From Litchfieldella qijiaojingensis (GTDB lineage: Bacteria; Pseudomonadota; Gammaproteobacteria; Pseudomonadales; Halomonadaceae): a stretch of DNA of 64,000 bases. The stretch covers positions 62,001 to 126,000 of the forward strand of contig NZ_BMXS01000013.1 in NCBI RefSeq assembly GCF_014651875.1, given 5' to 3'. Shown here in pieces: positions 43,211-54,491 of this stretch; positions within the stretch are counted from its first letter, which is position 1; each line of letters opens with the position of its first letter. Both the position numbers and the translations under genes were made by a program. The notes under the pieces are model-generated. The model did no database searches. It was not told where the DNA came from and saw only the letters and a program-made list of their open reading frames with translations.

Positions 43211-44413
43211 TCAGTCGCGGAAGACACGAACTCCCAGCGCCTTCAAATACGCCGTTTCGGGAATTGCCGGGTGCACCGGATGATCGGGGCCCTGATGGCC
43301 TTCATAGATGATTTGGCCATGGCGGTCCTGGTGGCGTACTGCACCACGTACGCACTCGACCAGCCGTTCCGCCGTCAGATGCATCGAGCACGAGGCGGAC
43401 AGCAGCAGGCCGTCGCGTCCCAACAGGCGCATGGCATCGCGGTTGAGGCGCGAATAGGCCCGTTCGCCGTTGGGAATGTCCTTGCGCTTCTTGATGAAGG
43501 CTGGTGGGTCGAGGATCACCACATCGAACTGCTCGCCTTCGGCCTTGAGCGTGGCAAGTGCCTCGAAGGCATCGCCCTCGCCAACGGCCACACGCTCGGC
43601 CAGGCCGTTCAACTCGGCATTCTCGGCCACCCGTCCCAAAGCCTCGGCCGAACCATCGATGCACAGCACCTCACGCGCGCCGTGGGCCGCTGCCTGCACT
43701 CCCCAGCCACCCACGTAGCTGAACACGTCCAGCACCCGCTGGCCGGCGACCAGGCGGTTCAGCCAGGCTCGGTTGGCGCGATGATCATAGAACCAGCCGG
43801 TCTTCTGACCTTCGAGCACCGGTACCACGAAGCGCACCCCGTTCTCTTCCACCATGACTCGCTCAGGCAATTCACCCTGAACAACCGCCACCTGTCGTTC
43901 GAGCTGCTCCTGCCGGCGGCCGGAAGAATCGTTCTTGAACACGATCGCGCGGGGCGATAGCACCTTGTCCAGAGCCGCGACGACCTCTTCACCCAAGCGC
44001 TCCATGCCCAGAGTGTTGAGCTGCACCACCAGCACATCGTCGAAGCGATCGACGATCAAACCCGGCAACAGGTCGCCTTCGCCATGAATCAGGCGATAAT
44101 AGGGCTTGTCGAACAGTCGTTGACGCAGCCCCAGCGCTTGGTTGAGGCGATGCACGAGCAGCGAACGGTCGAGTCGGACGTTGGGATCGCGGGATACGAC
44201 ACGCGCACAAATCAAGGAATGCGGGTTGACATAGGCTACGCCCATTGCCTTGCCATTAGCCGCTTCGATCACTGCCTGACTTCCCGGCTCGAAGGTCTTC
44301 AGCGGCGTGGCCTGGGTATCGATCTCGTTGGAATACAGCCATAGGTGGCCGGCCTTCAAGCGACGATCGGCATTCTTCTTCAAGCGCAAGCGTTCTGTCA
44401 CGCGGGACTCCAT
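43211..44413 (-). CDS. rlmI: 23S rRNA m5C1962 methyltransferase RlmI
   Basis: AdoMet-dependent rRNA cytosine methyltransferase, 400 aa (E. coli 396). The N-terminal PUA domain (LKAGHLWLYSNEID) is followed by an EEHEE-like linker and a Rossmann methyltransferase with VLDVFSYVGGWGVQAAAHGA, the acidic loop CIDGSAEAL and the catalytic LDPPAF. The second cysteine is in LLLSASCSMHL. The lysine-rich AFIKKRKDIPNGE segment is typical of the RlmI subgroup. The family is broad, so the exact target base is inferred. Confidence 0.9.
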   Translation of the reverse strand: MESRVTERLRLKKNADRRLKAGHLWLYSNEIDTQATPLKTFEPGSQAVIEAANGKAMGVAYVNPHSLICARVVSRDPNVRLDRSLLVHRLNQALGLRQRLFDKPYYRLIHGEGDLLPGLIVDRFDDVLVVQLNTLGMERLGEEVVAALDKVLSPRAIVFKNDSSGRRQEQLERQVAVVQGELPERVMVEENGVRFVVPVLEGQKTGWFYDHRANRAWLNRLVAGQRVLDVFSYVGGWGVQAAAHGAREVLCIDGSAEALGRVAENAELNGLAERVAVGEGDAFEALATLKAEGEQFDVVILDPPAFIKKRKDIPNGERAYSRLNRDAMRLLGRDGLLLSASCSMHLTAERLVECVRGAVRHQDRHGQIIYEGHQGPDHPVHPAIPETAYLKALGVRVFRD

Positions 44414-44478
44414 CGGATCGAAAGCGATAATAGGGATATTCTAACGTACTCGAGGTGGTACGCGCGCGGCGAAACCGC

Positions 44479-45309
44479 TCAGGTCTGGCAACTGCCGCAA
44501 AACACACTGGCACGCTGCCCCAAGGTCACCAGCCTCAGTTCGGACCCGCAGCGTCGGCAAGGCTGGCCATCACGACCGTAGACATTGAGGCGCTGTGCGA
44601 AATAGCCTGGCTCACCGGTGCCGCTGATGAAATCGCGCAATGTCGTGCCCCCTTGGGTGATCGCCGCCGCCAGCACTTCGCGCACCGCTGCGGCCAGGAG
44701 CTCGTAGCGCTCGCGTGAGATTCGCCCCGCTGCCCGCCGGGGGTCGATGCCGGCCAGGAACAGCGCCTCGCTGGCATAAATGTTACCGACACCCACGACG
44801 ACGGCGTTGTCCATCAGAAAAGGTTTCACAGCAATGCGACGGCCGCGTGACAGCGTATGAAGTCGCCGTGCGTCAAATTCCGGCGAAAGGGGCTCCGGTC
44901 CCAGTCGAGCAAGTCGAGGATCGGCCTCGACGCTGCCCTGCAACCAGTCGAGAAAACCGAAACGACGGGGATCGTGATAGCGCAGGATGACACCGTCATC
45001 GAGGACCAGGTCGATATGGTCGTGCTTCCTCGGTAAATCGCCCAGACGGGCGATGCGCAGACTGCCCGACATCCCCAAGTGCCACAGCAGCGCTCGCGAC
45101 TCGCCAGCTTCACCGGCGACAGGCACCAGCAGATACTTGGCGCGCCGGCCAAGCGTACCGACATGCTGACCGATCAAGGCATCCTCGATCCCTTCCGGCA
45201 CCGGGACACGCAGACGCCGCTCACGAACGATCACCTCGCGGATCTCGCGCCCCTCGACATGCGGCGCGATACCGCGGCGCGTGGTCTCGACTTCAGGGAG
45301 TTCAGGCAT
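44479..45309 (-). CDS. mutM: Formamidopyrimidine-DNA glycosylase
   Basis: Removes 8-oxoguanine and ring-opened purines, with AP lyase activity. It has 276 aa (E. coli 269). The mature N-terminal P2-E3 catalytic pair ([13 protein letters not shown]), the beta-elimination lysine in RRAKYLLVP and the helix-two-turn-helix ([19 protein letters not shown]) are intact. The C-terminal zinc finger (CRRCG...FCGSCQ) is complete. It lies 92 bp downstream of rpmG on the same strand, beyond a terminator. Confidence 0.97.
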   Translation of the reverse strand: MPELPEVETTRRGIAPHVEGREIREVIVRERRLRVPVPEGIEDALIGQHVGTLGRRAKYLLVPVAGEAGESRALLWHLGMSGSLRIARLGDLPRKHDHIDLVLDDGVILRYHDPRRFGFLDWLQGSVEADPRLARLGPEPLSPEFDARRLHTLSRGRRIAVKPFLMDNAVVVGVGNIYASEALFLAGIDPRRAAGRISRERYELLAAAVREVLAAAITQGGTTLRDFISGTGEPGYFAQRLNVYGRDGQPCRRCGSELRLVTLGQRASVFCGSCQT

Positions 45310-45330
45310 GGCGATTCCTGGACGGGGCTC

Positions 45331-45362
45331 AGATACACAAGAACCCGGCGCGAGCCGGGTTC
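45331..45362 (-). terminator. Terminator of rpmB-rpmG
   Basis: On the minus strand GAACCCGGC and GCCGGGTTC form a perfect 9 bp stem with a 4-nt loop, followed by TTGTGTATCT. It lies 40 bp after the rpmG stop and just before mutM. Confidence 0.7.
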
Positions 45363-45401
45363 CGGGGCAGACTCTCGCCTGCGGTAGAAGCCTACATCTA
45401 C

Positions 45402-45557
45402 TTACTTGATCTTGGCTTCCTTGTACATCACATGCTTGCGGACCACCGGGTCGAACTTCTTGAATTCGAGCTTGTCCGGAGTGTTCCGCTTGTTCTTGTC
45501 GGTGGTGTAGAAGTGGCCGGTACCGGCACTGGACACCATCTTGATCTTGTCACGCAT
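45402..45557 (-). CDS. rpmG: 50S ribosomal protein L33
   Basis: The 51 aa protein ([20 protein letters not shown], then [19 protein letters not shown], ending KEAKIK) is canonical L33 of the form without zinc cysteines. It lies 24 bp downstream of rpmB. The zinc-free form is the usual one in gammaproteobacteria. Confidence 0.97.
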   Translation of the reverse strand: MRDKIKMVSSAGTGHFYTTDKNKRNTPDKLEFKKFDPVVRKHVMYKEAKIK

Positions 45558-45581
45558 GACGATTGCTCCCTGAAAAATCGC

Positions 45582-45818
45582 TTAGACGGCTTCGCCGCGC
45601 TTGCGGATATCGCTGAGCACCGCTTCGATGCCCTTCTTGTCGATGATGCGCATACCCTTGGAGGAGATACGCAGCTTGACGAAGCGCTTCTCGGACTCCA
45701 CCCAGAAACGGTGGGTGTGCAGGTTCGGCAAGAAACGACGGCGCGTCTTGCGCTGGGAGTGGGATACGTTATTACCAGTCACCGGGCGCTTGCCGGTAAC
45801 CTGACATACTTTGGACAT
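45582..45818 (-). CDS. rpmB: 50S ribosomal protein L28
   Basis: 78 aa, the E. coli length. It starts [20 protein letters not shown] and has only one of the zinc-type cysteines, so it is the zinc-free form. The ATG at 45818 has GGAGG 6 nt upstream. It leads the rpmB-rpmG pair from its own promoter. Confidence 0.98.
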   Translation of the reverse strand: MSKVCQVTGKRPVTGNNVSHSQRKTRRRFLPNLHTHRFWVESEKRFVKLRISSKGMRIIDKKGIEAVLSDIRKRGEAV

Positions 45819-45937
45819 GGGAGCCTCCAACCGCTTGGCGAGTTGTTCAAAACCTGTCGGGCAAACCGGGTAGGGCGAACGGCTGGCCACCGCCTAAATG
45901 CCCCCTTCATTTAACCCAAGGGAATCAAAGGCTGCAC

Positions 45938-45966
45938 TTTATACCAGAACCGCCCCGGCACGGCAA
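45938..45966 (-). promoter_or_regulatory. Promoter for rpmB-rpmG
   Basis: TTGCCG, 17 bp, TATAAA on the minus strand, with TGG before the -10. It is about 120 bp upstream of the rpmB ATG. Spacing and hexamers are good; it was found by eye. Confidence 0.6.
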
Positions 45967-46008
45967 GCCTCCAAGCGCTGCCCGGTGAACTGAGCGAGCG
46001 CAACCAAC

Positions 46009-46683
46009 TCATAACCAGCCGCGTTCAGCGAAGGATACCACCTCCCCATCGCCAACCACGAAATGGTCCAGCACGCGGATCTCGAACAGACCGAGCGACT
46101 CCTTGAGCCGTTCGGTGATCCGCCGATCGGCGTCACTGGGCTCAGCAACACCGGAAGGATGATTATGCGCGAAAATGATCGCGCCGGCACCCAATTCCAA
46201 GGCCCTGCGGGCCACTTCTCGTGGGTAGACCGATGCGCTGTCCAGAGTACCGCGAAACAGTGACTCGAAGCGGATCACCCGGTGCTGACTATCGAGAAAC
46301 AGTGCCGCGAACTCTTCATGGCCCAGATGACGGAGCTGCGAGGCCAGGTAATTCCGCACCAACGACGGCGAGGTCAAGGCACCGCCTCGTTCGAGCTGGC
46401 TGGCCAAGTGGCGCCGGGAGAGCTCCAGTACTGCCTGGAGCTGCACGAATTTGGCTTCGCCCAGGCCATGTTCGGCGCAGAAACGTGCACGATCGGCTTC
46501 CAGCAACTGACGCAAGCCACCGAAGGCGCTCAGCAGGTCGCGGGCCAGATCGACCGCCGAGCGCCCCTTCACCCCGATTCGCAGGAAAATCGCCAGCAAT
46601 TCGGCGTCCGACAACCCTGCTGCACCCAAGGCGAGCAGTTTCTCCCGGGGCCGTTCGCCCTCGGGCCAGTTTCTGATAGACAT
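46009..46683 (-). CDS. radC: RadC family JAB/MPN protein
   Basis: The 224 aa protein (E. coli RadC 222) begins [18 protein letters not shown] with a UvrC-like helix-hairpin-helix region, and its C-terminal JAMM motif ([16 protein letters not shown]) carries the zinc ligands. The early proposed role in DNA repair is doubtful; the biochemical role is unknown. I chose the ATG at 46683 with AGGGA nearby; the frame extends to 46848 across the promoter region of coaBC and is not conserved there. It is divergent from coaBC, its usual neighbour. Confidence 0.92.
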   Translation of the reverse strand: MSIRNWPEGERPREKLLALGAAGLSDAELLAIFLRIGVKGRSAVDLARDLLSAFGGLRQLLEADRARFCAEHGLGEAKFVQLQAVLELSRRHLASQLERGGALTSPSLVRNYLASQLRHLGHEEFAALFLDSQHRVIRFESLFRGTLDSASVYPREVARRALELGAGAIIFAHNHPSGVAEPSDADRRITERLKESLGLFEIRVLDHFVVGDGEVVSFAERGWL

Positions 46684-46798
46684 GCGTCCCTGCATCCTTT
46701 TCTTTTTTCCCCCGCAAACGGGGACGGTCGGCCCTTGGCTACGCAAAGTCCGGCACCGATGGTAAGGTAAGCGTCTAGCTTTCCGTTCGGATGGTGTC

Positions 46799-48064
46799 AT
46801 GTCAACACTGCTCGGCAAACGCATCCTGCTCGGCATCAGCGCCGGCATTGCCGCCTACAAGAGCGCCCACCTGGCAAGGCTGCTGAAAAAGGCCGGTGCC
46901 GAGGTACGGGTGGTCATGACCGAGGGCGCCCAGGCCTTCATCACTCCGTTGACGCTGCAGGCGCTGACCGGCGAGGCCGTACGCACCTCTCTGCTCGACC
47001 CCGAGGCCGAGGCCGGCATGGGTCATATCGAGTTGGCCCGCTGGGCCGAATTGATCCTGGTCGCACCAGGCACCGCCGACTTGATGGCGCGCCTGGCCCA
47101 TGGCCATGCCGATGACCTGCTGACCACCCTATGCCTGGCCAGCCAGGCCGAGCGAGTCATGGCACCTGCCATGAACCAGGCCATGTGGCGCCATCCGGCG
47201 ACACAGCGCAATGCCCGCCAGCTCGAGACCGATGGTTGGCGGCTGCTGGGACCGGACGCCGGCGACCAAGCCTGCGGTGATGTGGGGCCGGGGCGCATGC
47301 TCGAGCCCGAGAGCCTGCTGGCCGAACTCGCTGCATTCCCCGATACCGCAACGCTTCGCCCCCCCGATGCAAGCGGCTTGAAGATCGCCATCACCGCGGG
47401 CCCCACCCTCGAGCCCATCGACCCGGTGCGATACCTGTCCAATCACAGCTCGGGCAAGATGGGCTACGCGCTGGCCTCCGCCGCAGCCGAGCGGGGCGCC
47501 GACGTCACCCTGATCAGCGGCCCGGTGAACTTGGATACGCCGCCAGGGGTGACACGCATCGACGTGAATTCGGCCCTCGAAATGTCCGAGGCTGCCAACC
47601 GCCTGGCCGAGCACATCGATGTCTTCATCGGTTGCGCGGCGGTGGCCGATTACCGAGTCGCACAAGCCGCCGAGCACAAGCTCAAGAAGACGCCCGGCCG
47701 CGACGAACTGACGCTCACGCTGGTCAAGAATCCCGATATCATTGCCGAGATCGCCGCCCGACCTCCTGCCTCGGGGCGCCCCTATGTGGTCGGCTTTGCC
47801 GCCGAGACCCGCGACCTTGAGACCTATGCCCGCGATAAACTCACGCGCAAGAAGCTGGACATGATCGTTGCCAACGATGTGTCACAGGATGGAGTAGGCT
47901 TCGGGTCCGACCACAATGCCGCCCTACTGTTGTGGCGCGACGCCGACGGCTCCCCTTCGCAGCGTCGCGAATTGCCGACACAAACCAAGCCTGCGATGGC
48001 CGCGGCGATCCTCGATATCATTCTCGGGTGTCTGGCAAAGCGCCACGACACCGCATCCTCCTGA
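46799..48064 (+). CDS. coaBC: Bifunctional phosphopantothenoylcysteine decarboxylase/synthetase
   Basis: Two consecutive steps of coenzyme A synthesis in one polypeptide, 421 aa (E. coli 406). The N-terminal FMN-dependent CoaC half has [20 protein letters not shown], the catalytic H76 in [11 protein letters not shown] and the APAMNQAMW motif. The C-terminal CoaB half starts near residue 190 ([20 protein letters not shown]) and includes [12 protein letters not shown] and the [10 protein letters not shown] loop. It leads the coaBC-dut-algC-argB series. Confidence 0.97.
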   Translation: MSTLLGKRILLGISAGIAAYKSAHLARLLKKAGAEVRVVMTEGAQAFITPLTLQALTGEAVRTSLLDPEAEAGMGHIELARWAELILVAPGTADLMARLAHGHADDLLTTLCLASQAERVMAPAMNQAMWRHPATQRNARQLETDGWRLLGPDAGDQACGDVGPGRMLEPESLLAELAAFPDTATLRPPDASGLKIAITAGPTLEPIDPVRYLSNHSSGKMGYALASAAAERGADVTLISGPVNLDTPPGVTRIDVNSALEMSEAANRLAEHIDVFIGCAAVADYRVAQAAEHKLKKTPGRDELTLTLVKNPDIIAEIAARPPASGRPYVVGFAAETRDLETYARDKLTRKKLDMIVANDVSQDGVGFGSDHNAALLLWRDADGSPSQRRELPTQTKPAMAAAILDIILGCLAKRHDTASS

Positions 48065-48076
48065 CAGGAACCGCCA

Positions 48077-48574
48077 ATGGCCGATACCGATACCCTTACT
48101 CGCCCGACATCACAGCAGGCTGTGCCCAAGCTGGCCGTCAAGATCCTCGACGACCGAATCCGTGACTACTCTCTGCCACACTATGCCACCACCGGCAGTG
48201 CCGGCATGGACCTGCGCGCTCTGCTCGATGCACCGCTCACTCTTGCTCCGGGGCAATGCGAGCTGGTGCGCACCGGCCTGGCCATCCACATCGCCGACCC
48301 CGGTCTCGCCGGGATGATCCTCCCGCGCTCCGGATTGGGGCACAAGCATGGCATCGTACTCGGCAACCTGGTCGGCCTGATCGACTCCGACTATCAGGGA
48401 GAGCTGATGATTTCGGTATGGAACCGCGGCAACCGAGACTTCGTGCTCGAGCCGGGCGAACGCCTGGCACAATATGTGCTTGTGCCTGTGGTGCAAGCCG
48501 AGCTAGAAGTCGTCGACGACTTCGATACCAGCCTACGAGGCGCTGGCGGTTTCGGCAGCTCCGGCCGCCACTGA
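48077..48574 (+). CDS. dut: dUTP diphosphatase
   Basis: Hydrolyses dUTP to dUMP, preventing uracil incorporation and feeding dTMP synthesis. It has 165 aa, about 14 more than E. coli, all at the N-terminus. The five family motifs are present: [34 protein letters not shown] and the C-terminal [15 protein letters not shown] precedes the ATG; the gap to coaBC is 12 bp. Confidence 0.97.
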   Translation: MADTDTLTRPTSQQAVPKLAVKILDDRIRDYSLPHYATTGSAGMDLRALLDAPLTLAPGQCELVRTGLAIHIADPGLAGMILPRSGLGHKHGIVLGNLVGLIDSDYQGELMISVWNRGNRDFVLEPGERLAQYVLVPVVQAELEVVDDFDTSLRGAGGFGSSGRH

Positions 48575-48653
48575 GGAGCCATTAGTGGCGACCGCACGGT
48601 GCCCTCATGCTCAAGGCCCTACCGACATTTCACACCAGCGAAGGATTTGCGCC

Positions 48654-50036
48654 ATGAACCAGGTTCCCGCTTCCATCTTCCGCGCCTACGATATCCGCGG
48701 CATCGTCGATGACACCCTCACCGAGGAAAGCGTCGAATTGATCGGCCGCGCCATCGGCGCCGAGGCCGCCGCGCGTGGCGAATCCACTGTCATCGTGGCC
48801 CGCGACGGGCGCCTTTCCGGTCCGCGCCTGCAGGCTGCCATGACACGCGGACTCATCGCCTCCGGGCGTGATGTCATCGATATCGGCATGGTACCCACCC
48901 CGGTGCTCTACTATGCCACCCATGTGCTCGAGGACAGTGCCTCGGGGGTGATGATCACTGGTAGCCACAACCCGCCCGACTACAACGGTTTCAAGATCGT
49001 GCTGAACGGCGAGACGCTGTCTGGCGACGCCATCACGGCGCTTTACAGGCGCATTCAGCAAAACGACTTCACCCAGGGCGCGGGCCACGTTCGTGAGAAG
49101 GACGTTCGCGAAGCCTATCTCGAGCGCGTTCTCAGCGACGTCAAGCTGGATCGCCCGATCAAGGCAGTAGTCGACTGCGGCAATGGCGTGGCCGGCGAAC
49201 TGGGACCCAAACTGGTCGAGCGCTTGGGCGCCGAGACGACCCCGCTGTTCGCCGAGATCGACGGCACTTTCCCCAACCATCATCCGGATCCCGGCAAGCC
49301 CGAAAACCTCGCGGACCTGATCCGTACCGTCCAGGAAAGTGGCGCCGACATCGGTCTAGCCTTCGATGGCGACGGCGACCGCCTGGGTGTGATCACTCCC
49401 AAGGGCGAACTGATCTACCCCGACAGGCTGCTGATGGCCTTCGCCGAGGACATGCTATCCCGTAACCCTGGCGCCCGAGTGATCTTCGATGTCAAATGCA
49501 CCGGCAACCTGGCTCAGGTGATCGAGTCGGCCGGCGGCACCCCGGAGATGTGGCGCACCGGCCACTCGTTGATCAAGGGGCGCATGAAGGAGACCGGCGC
49601 CCTGCTTGCCGGCGAGATGAGCGGCCACATCTTTTTCAAGGAGCGCTGGTACGGTTTCGACGATGGCATCTACGGCGCCGCACGGCTGCTGGAGATCCTC
49701 TCTCGCCAGAAGCTCGACGCCGACGCTTTCTTCGAGCACTTTCCCCAAGACCTGGGTACGCCGGAACTGAACGTTCACGTTACCGACGAGACCAAGTTCG
49801 CCCTGGTCGAGCGCCTGGCCCGGGAAGGCGATTTCGGCGCCAATGGCGTCAAGACCACCTTGGACGGCATCCGGGTCGACTATCCCGACGGCTGGGGACT
49901 GTGTCGCGCCTCCAATACCACACCGGTATTGGTGTTGCGCTTCGAAGGCAAGGACGAAGCGGCGCTGAAGCGTATCCAGTCAAGCTTTGGCGCCGCGCTA
50001 ACGCGCGTCGCACCGGATATCGAGCTACCGTTCTGA
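48654..50036 (+). CDS. algC: Phosphomannomutase/phosphoglucomutase
   Basis: Interconverts hexose 1- and 6-phosphates for exopolysaccharide and LPS sugar precursors. It has 460 aa (P. aeruginosa AlgC 463). The catalytic serine is S104 (TGSHNPPDYNGFK), the metal loop is DGDGDRLGV near 240, the sugar loop is GEMSGHIFFKE and the phosphate loop RASNTTPVLVLRF is near the end. The ATG at 48654 has AAGGA 9 nt upstream. Position after coaBC-dut and before argB is the same as in Pseudomonas. Confidence 0.95.
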   Translation: MNQVPASIFRAYDIRGIVDDTLTEESVELIGRAIGAEAAARGESTVIVARDGRLSGPRLQAAMTRGLIASGRDVIDIGMVPTPVLYYATHVLEDSASGVMITGSHNPPDYNGFKIVLNGETLSGDAITALYRRIQQNDFTQGAGHVREKDVREAYLERVLSDVKLDRPIKAVVDCGNGVAGELGPKLVERLGAETTPLFAEIDGTFPNHHPDPGKPENLADLIRTVQESGADIGLAFDGDGDRLGVITPKGELIYPDRLLMAFAEDMLSRNPGARVIFDVKCTGNLAQVIESAGGTPEMWRTGHSLIKGRMKETGALLAGEMSGHIFFKERWYGFDDGIYGAARLLEILSRQKLDADAFFEHFPQDLGTPELNVHVTDETKFALVERLAREGDFGANGVKTTLDGIRVDYPDGWGLCRASNTTPVLVLRFEGKDEAALKRIQSSFGAALTRVAPDIELPF

Positions 50037-50097
50037 GTTGATTTCCACGAACTATCCGAGGTGCCGCCCGTATTCCATCCGGCGCCTCGGTCCATGA

Positions 50098-51027
<930 letters not shown>

Positions 51028-51154
51028 CCTCCGCCAGGGTTTATCCGAAAAGCGCCGACCATAACGCAGGCAGCTCTCGGACCCCCCCCAATGTTTGCCC
51101 CGGAGCGGGGGCGACAGTAGGATGAGCGGACAACGGAAGCATTAGAAGAACACC

Positions 51155-51772
51155 ATGACGCAGGAACCAGTCAAACAAAGTCGCCGCGAGCAGATCCTTC
51201 AGGCATTGGCATTAATGCTCGAGGAGGACAGCGGCAAGCGTATCACCATCGCCTCCCTGGCGCGCCAAGTCGGCGTCTCCGAGGCGGCACTGTATCGCCA
51301 CTTCCCCAGCAAGGCGCGCATGTTCGAGGGACTGATCGAGTTCATCGAGGAAAGCCTGTTCGAACGGATTCGGCGGATCCTCGAAGACACACCCGAGGCC
51401 TTATCACGTTGCCAGCAGATCCTCACCCTGTTGCTGGGCTTCGCCGAGAAGAATCCTGGTCTCTCGCGGCTGCTTGGTGGCGATGTGCTGACCGGCGAGA
51501 CAGCGCGTCTGCGACAGCGCATGAATCAGCTCTTCGAGCGTCTGGAAACCCAGCTCAAGCAGATCCTGCGAGAGGCCGAGATTCGCGAGCACCGTCGCTC
51601 GGCGCTACCCGCCTCCAGCGCTGCCAACCTGCTGCTGGCCCATGCCGAAGGCCGCATCACTCAGTATGTGCGCAGCGACTTCAGGCGACGCCCGACCGAG
51701 CACTGGGAGGACCAATGGCAACTGCTGTCCAGGCAACTACTGATTGACGTACCGCATGTAGCCAGAGCCTGA
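51155..51772 (+). CDS. slmA: Nucleoid occlusion factor SlmA
   Basis: TetR-fold DNA-binding protein that blocks FtsZ assembly over the chromosome. It has 205 aa (E. coli 198). The N-terminal HTH region ([17 protein letters not shown], then [20 protein letters not shown]) and the ligand-like domain ([19 protein letters not shown]) match SlmA rather than a general TetR repressor. AGAAGA is a weak ribosome site. It stands alone after argB; there is no adjacent target operon. Confidence 0.93.
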   Translation: MTQEPVKQSRREQILQALALMLEEDSGKRITIASLARQVGVSEAALYRHFPSKARMFEGLIEFIEESLFERIRRILEDTPEALSRCQQILTLLLGFAEKNPGLSRLLGGDVLTGETARLRQRMNQLFERLETQLKQILREAEIREHRRSALPASSAANLLLAHAEGRITQYVRSDFRRRPTEHWEDQWQLLSRQLLIDVPHVARA

Positions 51773-51798
51773 CCATCGATCGCACAGCCCATAATGAC

Positions 51799-51830
51799 GA
51801 AACCCCGGCATTTGAACTGACCGGGGTTTC
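51799..51830. terminator. Bidirectional terminator between slmA and rpoH
   Basis: A perfect 10 bp stem (GAAACCCCGG with its complement) with a 12-nt loop lies between the convergent slmA and rpoH. The tails are moderately T-rich on both sides. Confidence 0.7.
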
Positions 51831-51865
51831 GCGTCTCTATCTGCTGTCAAAAGCCGTATCGTCGT

Positions 51866-52732
51866 TCACGCCACCAGCGTGTCACCGATTTGCTGCTTGA
51901 TCTTCTTCATGGCGTTCTTCTCGAGCTGGCGGATGCGCTCGGCGGACACGCCATAGACATCGGCCAGCTCATGCAGTGTCGCCTTGGGCTCATTCAGCCA
52001 ACGGCGCTGCAGGATATCGCGCGAACGCTCGTCCAAGGCTTCCAAGGCGACCCGCAAACGCCGAGTGGAGTCTTCCTCCCAGTCGCTGTTCTCGAGCTGC
52101 GTGGCGGGATCGTAGCGACCGTCGTCGAGAAAGTGCACCGGCGCCTGATAGCCCTGTTCGTCCTCCTCGCTGGGAGAGGCATCGAAACCGGCATCGTAGG
52201 CGGCCAGTCGGCCTTCCATCTCACGCACCACCTCAGGCTTGACGTCGAGGTCCTTGGCGATGGCATCGACCTCGTCGTTGTTGAGCCAGGCCAAGCGCTT
52301 CTTGGCACTACGCAGATTGAAGAACAATTTGCGTTGGGCCTTGGTGGTGGCGATCTTGACGATACGCCAGTTGCGCAGCACGTACTCGTGGATCTCGGCC
52401 TTGATCCAGTGCACGGCGAAGGATACCAGCCGTACGCCTTGGGTCGGATCGAACCGCTTGACCGCCTTCATCAAACCGACGTTACCTTCCTGGATCAGGT
52501 CAGCCTGGGGCAGCCCATAGCCGGAATAGCTGCGGGCGATGTGCACCACGAAACGCAGGTGCGACATGACCAGGCGACGCGCAGCCTCCAGATCGTTCTG
52601 CTCGTGCAGACGAAAGGCCAGTTCACGCTCTTCCTCGGCCGACAATACGGGAATACCGTTGACGGCCTGGATATAGCCATTCAGGTCATGGCCTGGTGAT
52701 AGATGGCCGACAGGCTGAAGACTGGTGCTCAT
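51866..52732 (-). CDS. rpoH: RNA polymerase sigma factor RpoH (sigma-32)
   Basis: Heat-shock sigma factor, 288 aa (E. coli 284). The conserved region 2 is [20 protein letters not shown]; the RpoH box typical of sigma-32 (QRKLFFNLR) follows at about 130-138, and region 4 ([20 protein letters not shown]) is intact. Its place beside ftsX is the normal one. It is read from its own promoter. Confidence 0.97.
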   Translation of the reverse strand: MSTSLQPVGHLSPGHDLNGYIQAVNGIPVLSAEEERELAFRLHEQNDLEAARRLVMSHLRFVVHIARSYSGYGLPQADLIQEGNVGLMKAVKRFDPTQGVRLVSFAVHWIKAEIHEYVLRNWRIVKIATTKAQRKLFFNLRSAKKRLAWLNNDEVDAIAKDLDVKPEVVREMEGRLAAYDAGFDASPSEEDEQGYQAPVHFLDDGRYDPATQLENSDWEEDSTRRLRVALEALDERSRDILQRRWLNEPKATLHELADVYGVSAERIRQLEKNAMKKIKQQIGDTLVA

Positions 52733-52770
52733 GTGCTTGATGTCTCCCCGTTTGCCCGGTTAGTTGGCTA

Positions 52771-52798
52771 ATGATATCTGCGCTGTATGTGAAAGCAA
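52771..52798 (-). promoter_or_regulatory. Candidate sigma-70 promoter for rpoH
   Basis: TTGCTT, 16 bp, TATCAT on the minus strand, about 39-66 bp upstream of the rpoH ATG, in the gap to ftsX. Other rpoH genes have several promoters; only this one is evident by eye. Confidence 0.45.
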
Positions 52799-52845
52799 GA
52801 TGGCCAAAAGGTTCCCTGTTGCACCGCAAAATCCGCATTTTGATC

Positions 52846-53823
52846 TCAACGAGGCCGAATCTCTGCCAGATGTCGCCCTACGGCGATCCAAGCCCCCAGC
52901 AACCCCAATAGTGTACTGGAAAAAAGCAGAACTGCCGAGCCCATGGCATCCAGTCTTGGCAAGCTGTAGCGAGCGCCATAGCTCTCGGCCAGCGTTGCCA
53001 CCGGTGTGGCCAACCACTCGCCACCCACGGTCAGCAAGCCCCAAGCCAGCAGTCCGCCACCCAGGCCATACCATGCGCCACTATACAGGAACGGGCGACG
53101 CACAAAGGCATGGGTAGCACCGATCAGGGTTACCACCTCGATTTCCTGGCGGCGACTTTCCACTGCCAGACGCACGGTGTTGCCGACGATCAACAGCACC
53201 CCGAGCCCGAAAAGCACGCCCAATGCCAAGGTCAGTCTCTGCCCCAGCTCTGCCAGGCGCCGTAGCCGTTCCAGCCAAGCGAGATCGAGACGTACATCCG
53301 CCACCCCGGTGACAGCTTCCAACTCACCGGCCAGAACACTCACCGCCTCCGGCGAGGCATCTCGTGGCGTGACCACCACGCTGGCCGGCAGAGGGTTGTC
53401 GTCGAGCCGACTCAAGGCGTCGGTCAGGCCCAGCGCCTGCTGGAATTCGGCCATGCCTTCGGCGGCGGTGATCAGGCGCGTGGCTGCCACTGCCGAATGG
53501 GCCTGCAGCGCCTCATTCACTCGTACGGCTTGGGCCTCGTCGACATCGGATGCCAGGTAAGCCGTCAACGTGGCGCTCTCATTGAGTTCAGCATCCAATA
53601 GCCGCGCGCTATCGAGCGTCAGCCACAAGGCAGCGGGCAATACCAGGGCGATGGCAATAGCCAGCATGGTCAACAGGCTGCCCACGGGATAGCGGATCAA
53701 GCGTCGTGCACTGTCGAGGCACATCGCCCTGTGGTGATGCCCCCAGCCACGCAATCGGCTGCTGGTGCGGGTGCGCTGACTGCGGGCACCGCGTCGAGTC
53801 TCGCGGACTTCCTGACGACTCAT
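52846..53823 (-). CDS. ftsX: Cell division protein FtsX
   Basis: Membrane partner of the FtsE ATPase, which controls periplasmic amidases at the septum. It has 325 aa. Four hydrophobic helices are seen: one after the basic N-terminal tail (about 44-67) and three in the last half (LALGVLFGLGVLLIVGNTV, WYGLGGGLLAWGLLTVG and AVLLFSSTLLGLLGAWIAVG), with a large periplasmic loop between the first two. The start overlaps the ftsE stop as ATGA, so the two are translationally coupled. Confidence 0.94.
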   Translation of the reverse strand: MSRQEVRETRRGARSQRTRTSSRLRGWGHHHRAMCLDSARRLIRYPVGSLLTMLAIAIALVLPAALWLTLDSARLLDAELNESATLTAYLASDVDEAQAVRVNEALQAHSAVAATRLITAAEGMAEFQQALGLTDALSRLDDNPLPASVVVTPRDASPEAVSVLAGELEAVTGVADVRLDLAWLERLRRLAELGQRLTLALGVLFGLGVLLIVGNTVRLAVESRRQEIEVVTLIGATHAFVRRPFLYSGAWYGLGGGLLAWGLLTVGGEWLATPVATLAESYGARYSLPRLDAMGSAVLLFSSTLLGLLGAWIAVGRHLAEIRPR

Positions 53824-54488
53824 GCGGCCTCCTCGTCAGCCACCAGGCGCCCCTCGCGCAAGCGCAGAACCCGATGACGCAAGCGCGCGATCAGCGCCAG
53901 GTCGTGGCTGGCCACCATCACCGTGGTACCGATGCGATTGAAATCCTCGAACAACTGCATGATATCGGCGGAAAGCTGAGGGTCGAGATTGCCGGTGGGC
54001 TCGTCGGCAAGCAGCAGTGCCGGCTTGTTGACCACCGCCCGCGCGATGCCAACACGTTGCTGCTCACCACCAGAGAGTTCGATCGGCAGCGCTTTCTCTC
54101 GGTGTAGCAAGCCGACCTTGTCCAGCGCCGCCCGCACACGACGGGCTGCCTCGCGCGGCTCGACACCCTGGATCTCCAGCGGCAGCGCCACGTTGGCGTA
54201 GATCGTACGGTCGAACAGCAACTGGTGGTCCTGGAAGACAACGCCGATTTGCCGTCGGTAAAAGGGCACCTGGCTGGCATGCAGGCGTCCGATGTCGTGC
54301 CCGGCCACCAGCACTCGACCGCGCGATGGCCGCTCCAGGCGCATGATCAGGCGCAACAGAGAACTCTTGCCGGCCCCCGAGTGGCCGGTCAGGAAGACCA
54401 TCTCGCCACGCCGGACACGGAAATCGATATTGGCCAGCGCCTCGAAACGTCCTCCGTAGCGCTTCCCGACATGCTCGAAAGCGATCAT
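53820..54488 (-). CDS. ftsE: Cell division ATP-binding protein FtsE
   Basis: ABC ATPase of the FtsEX complex, 222 aa. Walker [10 protein letters not shown] is at 35-43, the signature [14 protein letters not shown] is near 137-150, and Walker [13 protein letters not shown] follows. It starts 3 bp after the ftsY stop and overlaps ftsX, forming ftsY-ftsE-ftsX. Confidence 0.97.
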   Translation of the reverse strand: MIAFEHVGKRYGGRFEALANIDFRVRRGEMVFLTGHSGAGKSSLLRLIMRLERPSRGRVLVAGHDIGRLHASQVPFYRRQIGVVFQDHQLLFDRTIYANVALPLEIQGVEPREAARRVRAALDKVGLLHREKALPIELSGGEQQRVGIARAVVNKPALLLADEPTGNLDPQLSADIMQLFEDFNRIGTTVMVASHDLALIARLRHRVLRLREGRLVADEEAA

Positions 54489-54491
54489 GGA

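Noticed and set aside
51097-51112. Hairpin after argB as a terminator
   Set aside because: Only a 5 bp G/C stem with no T-run in either direction.
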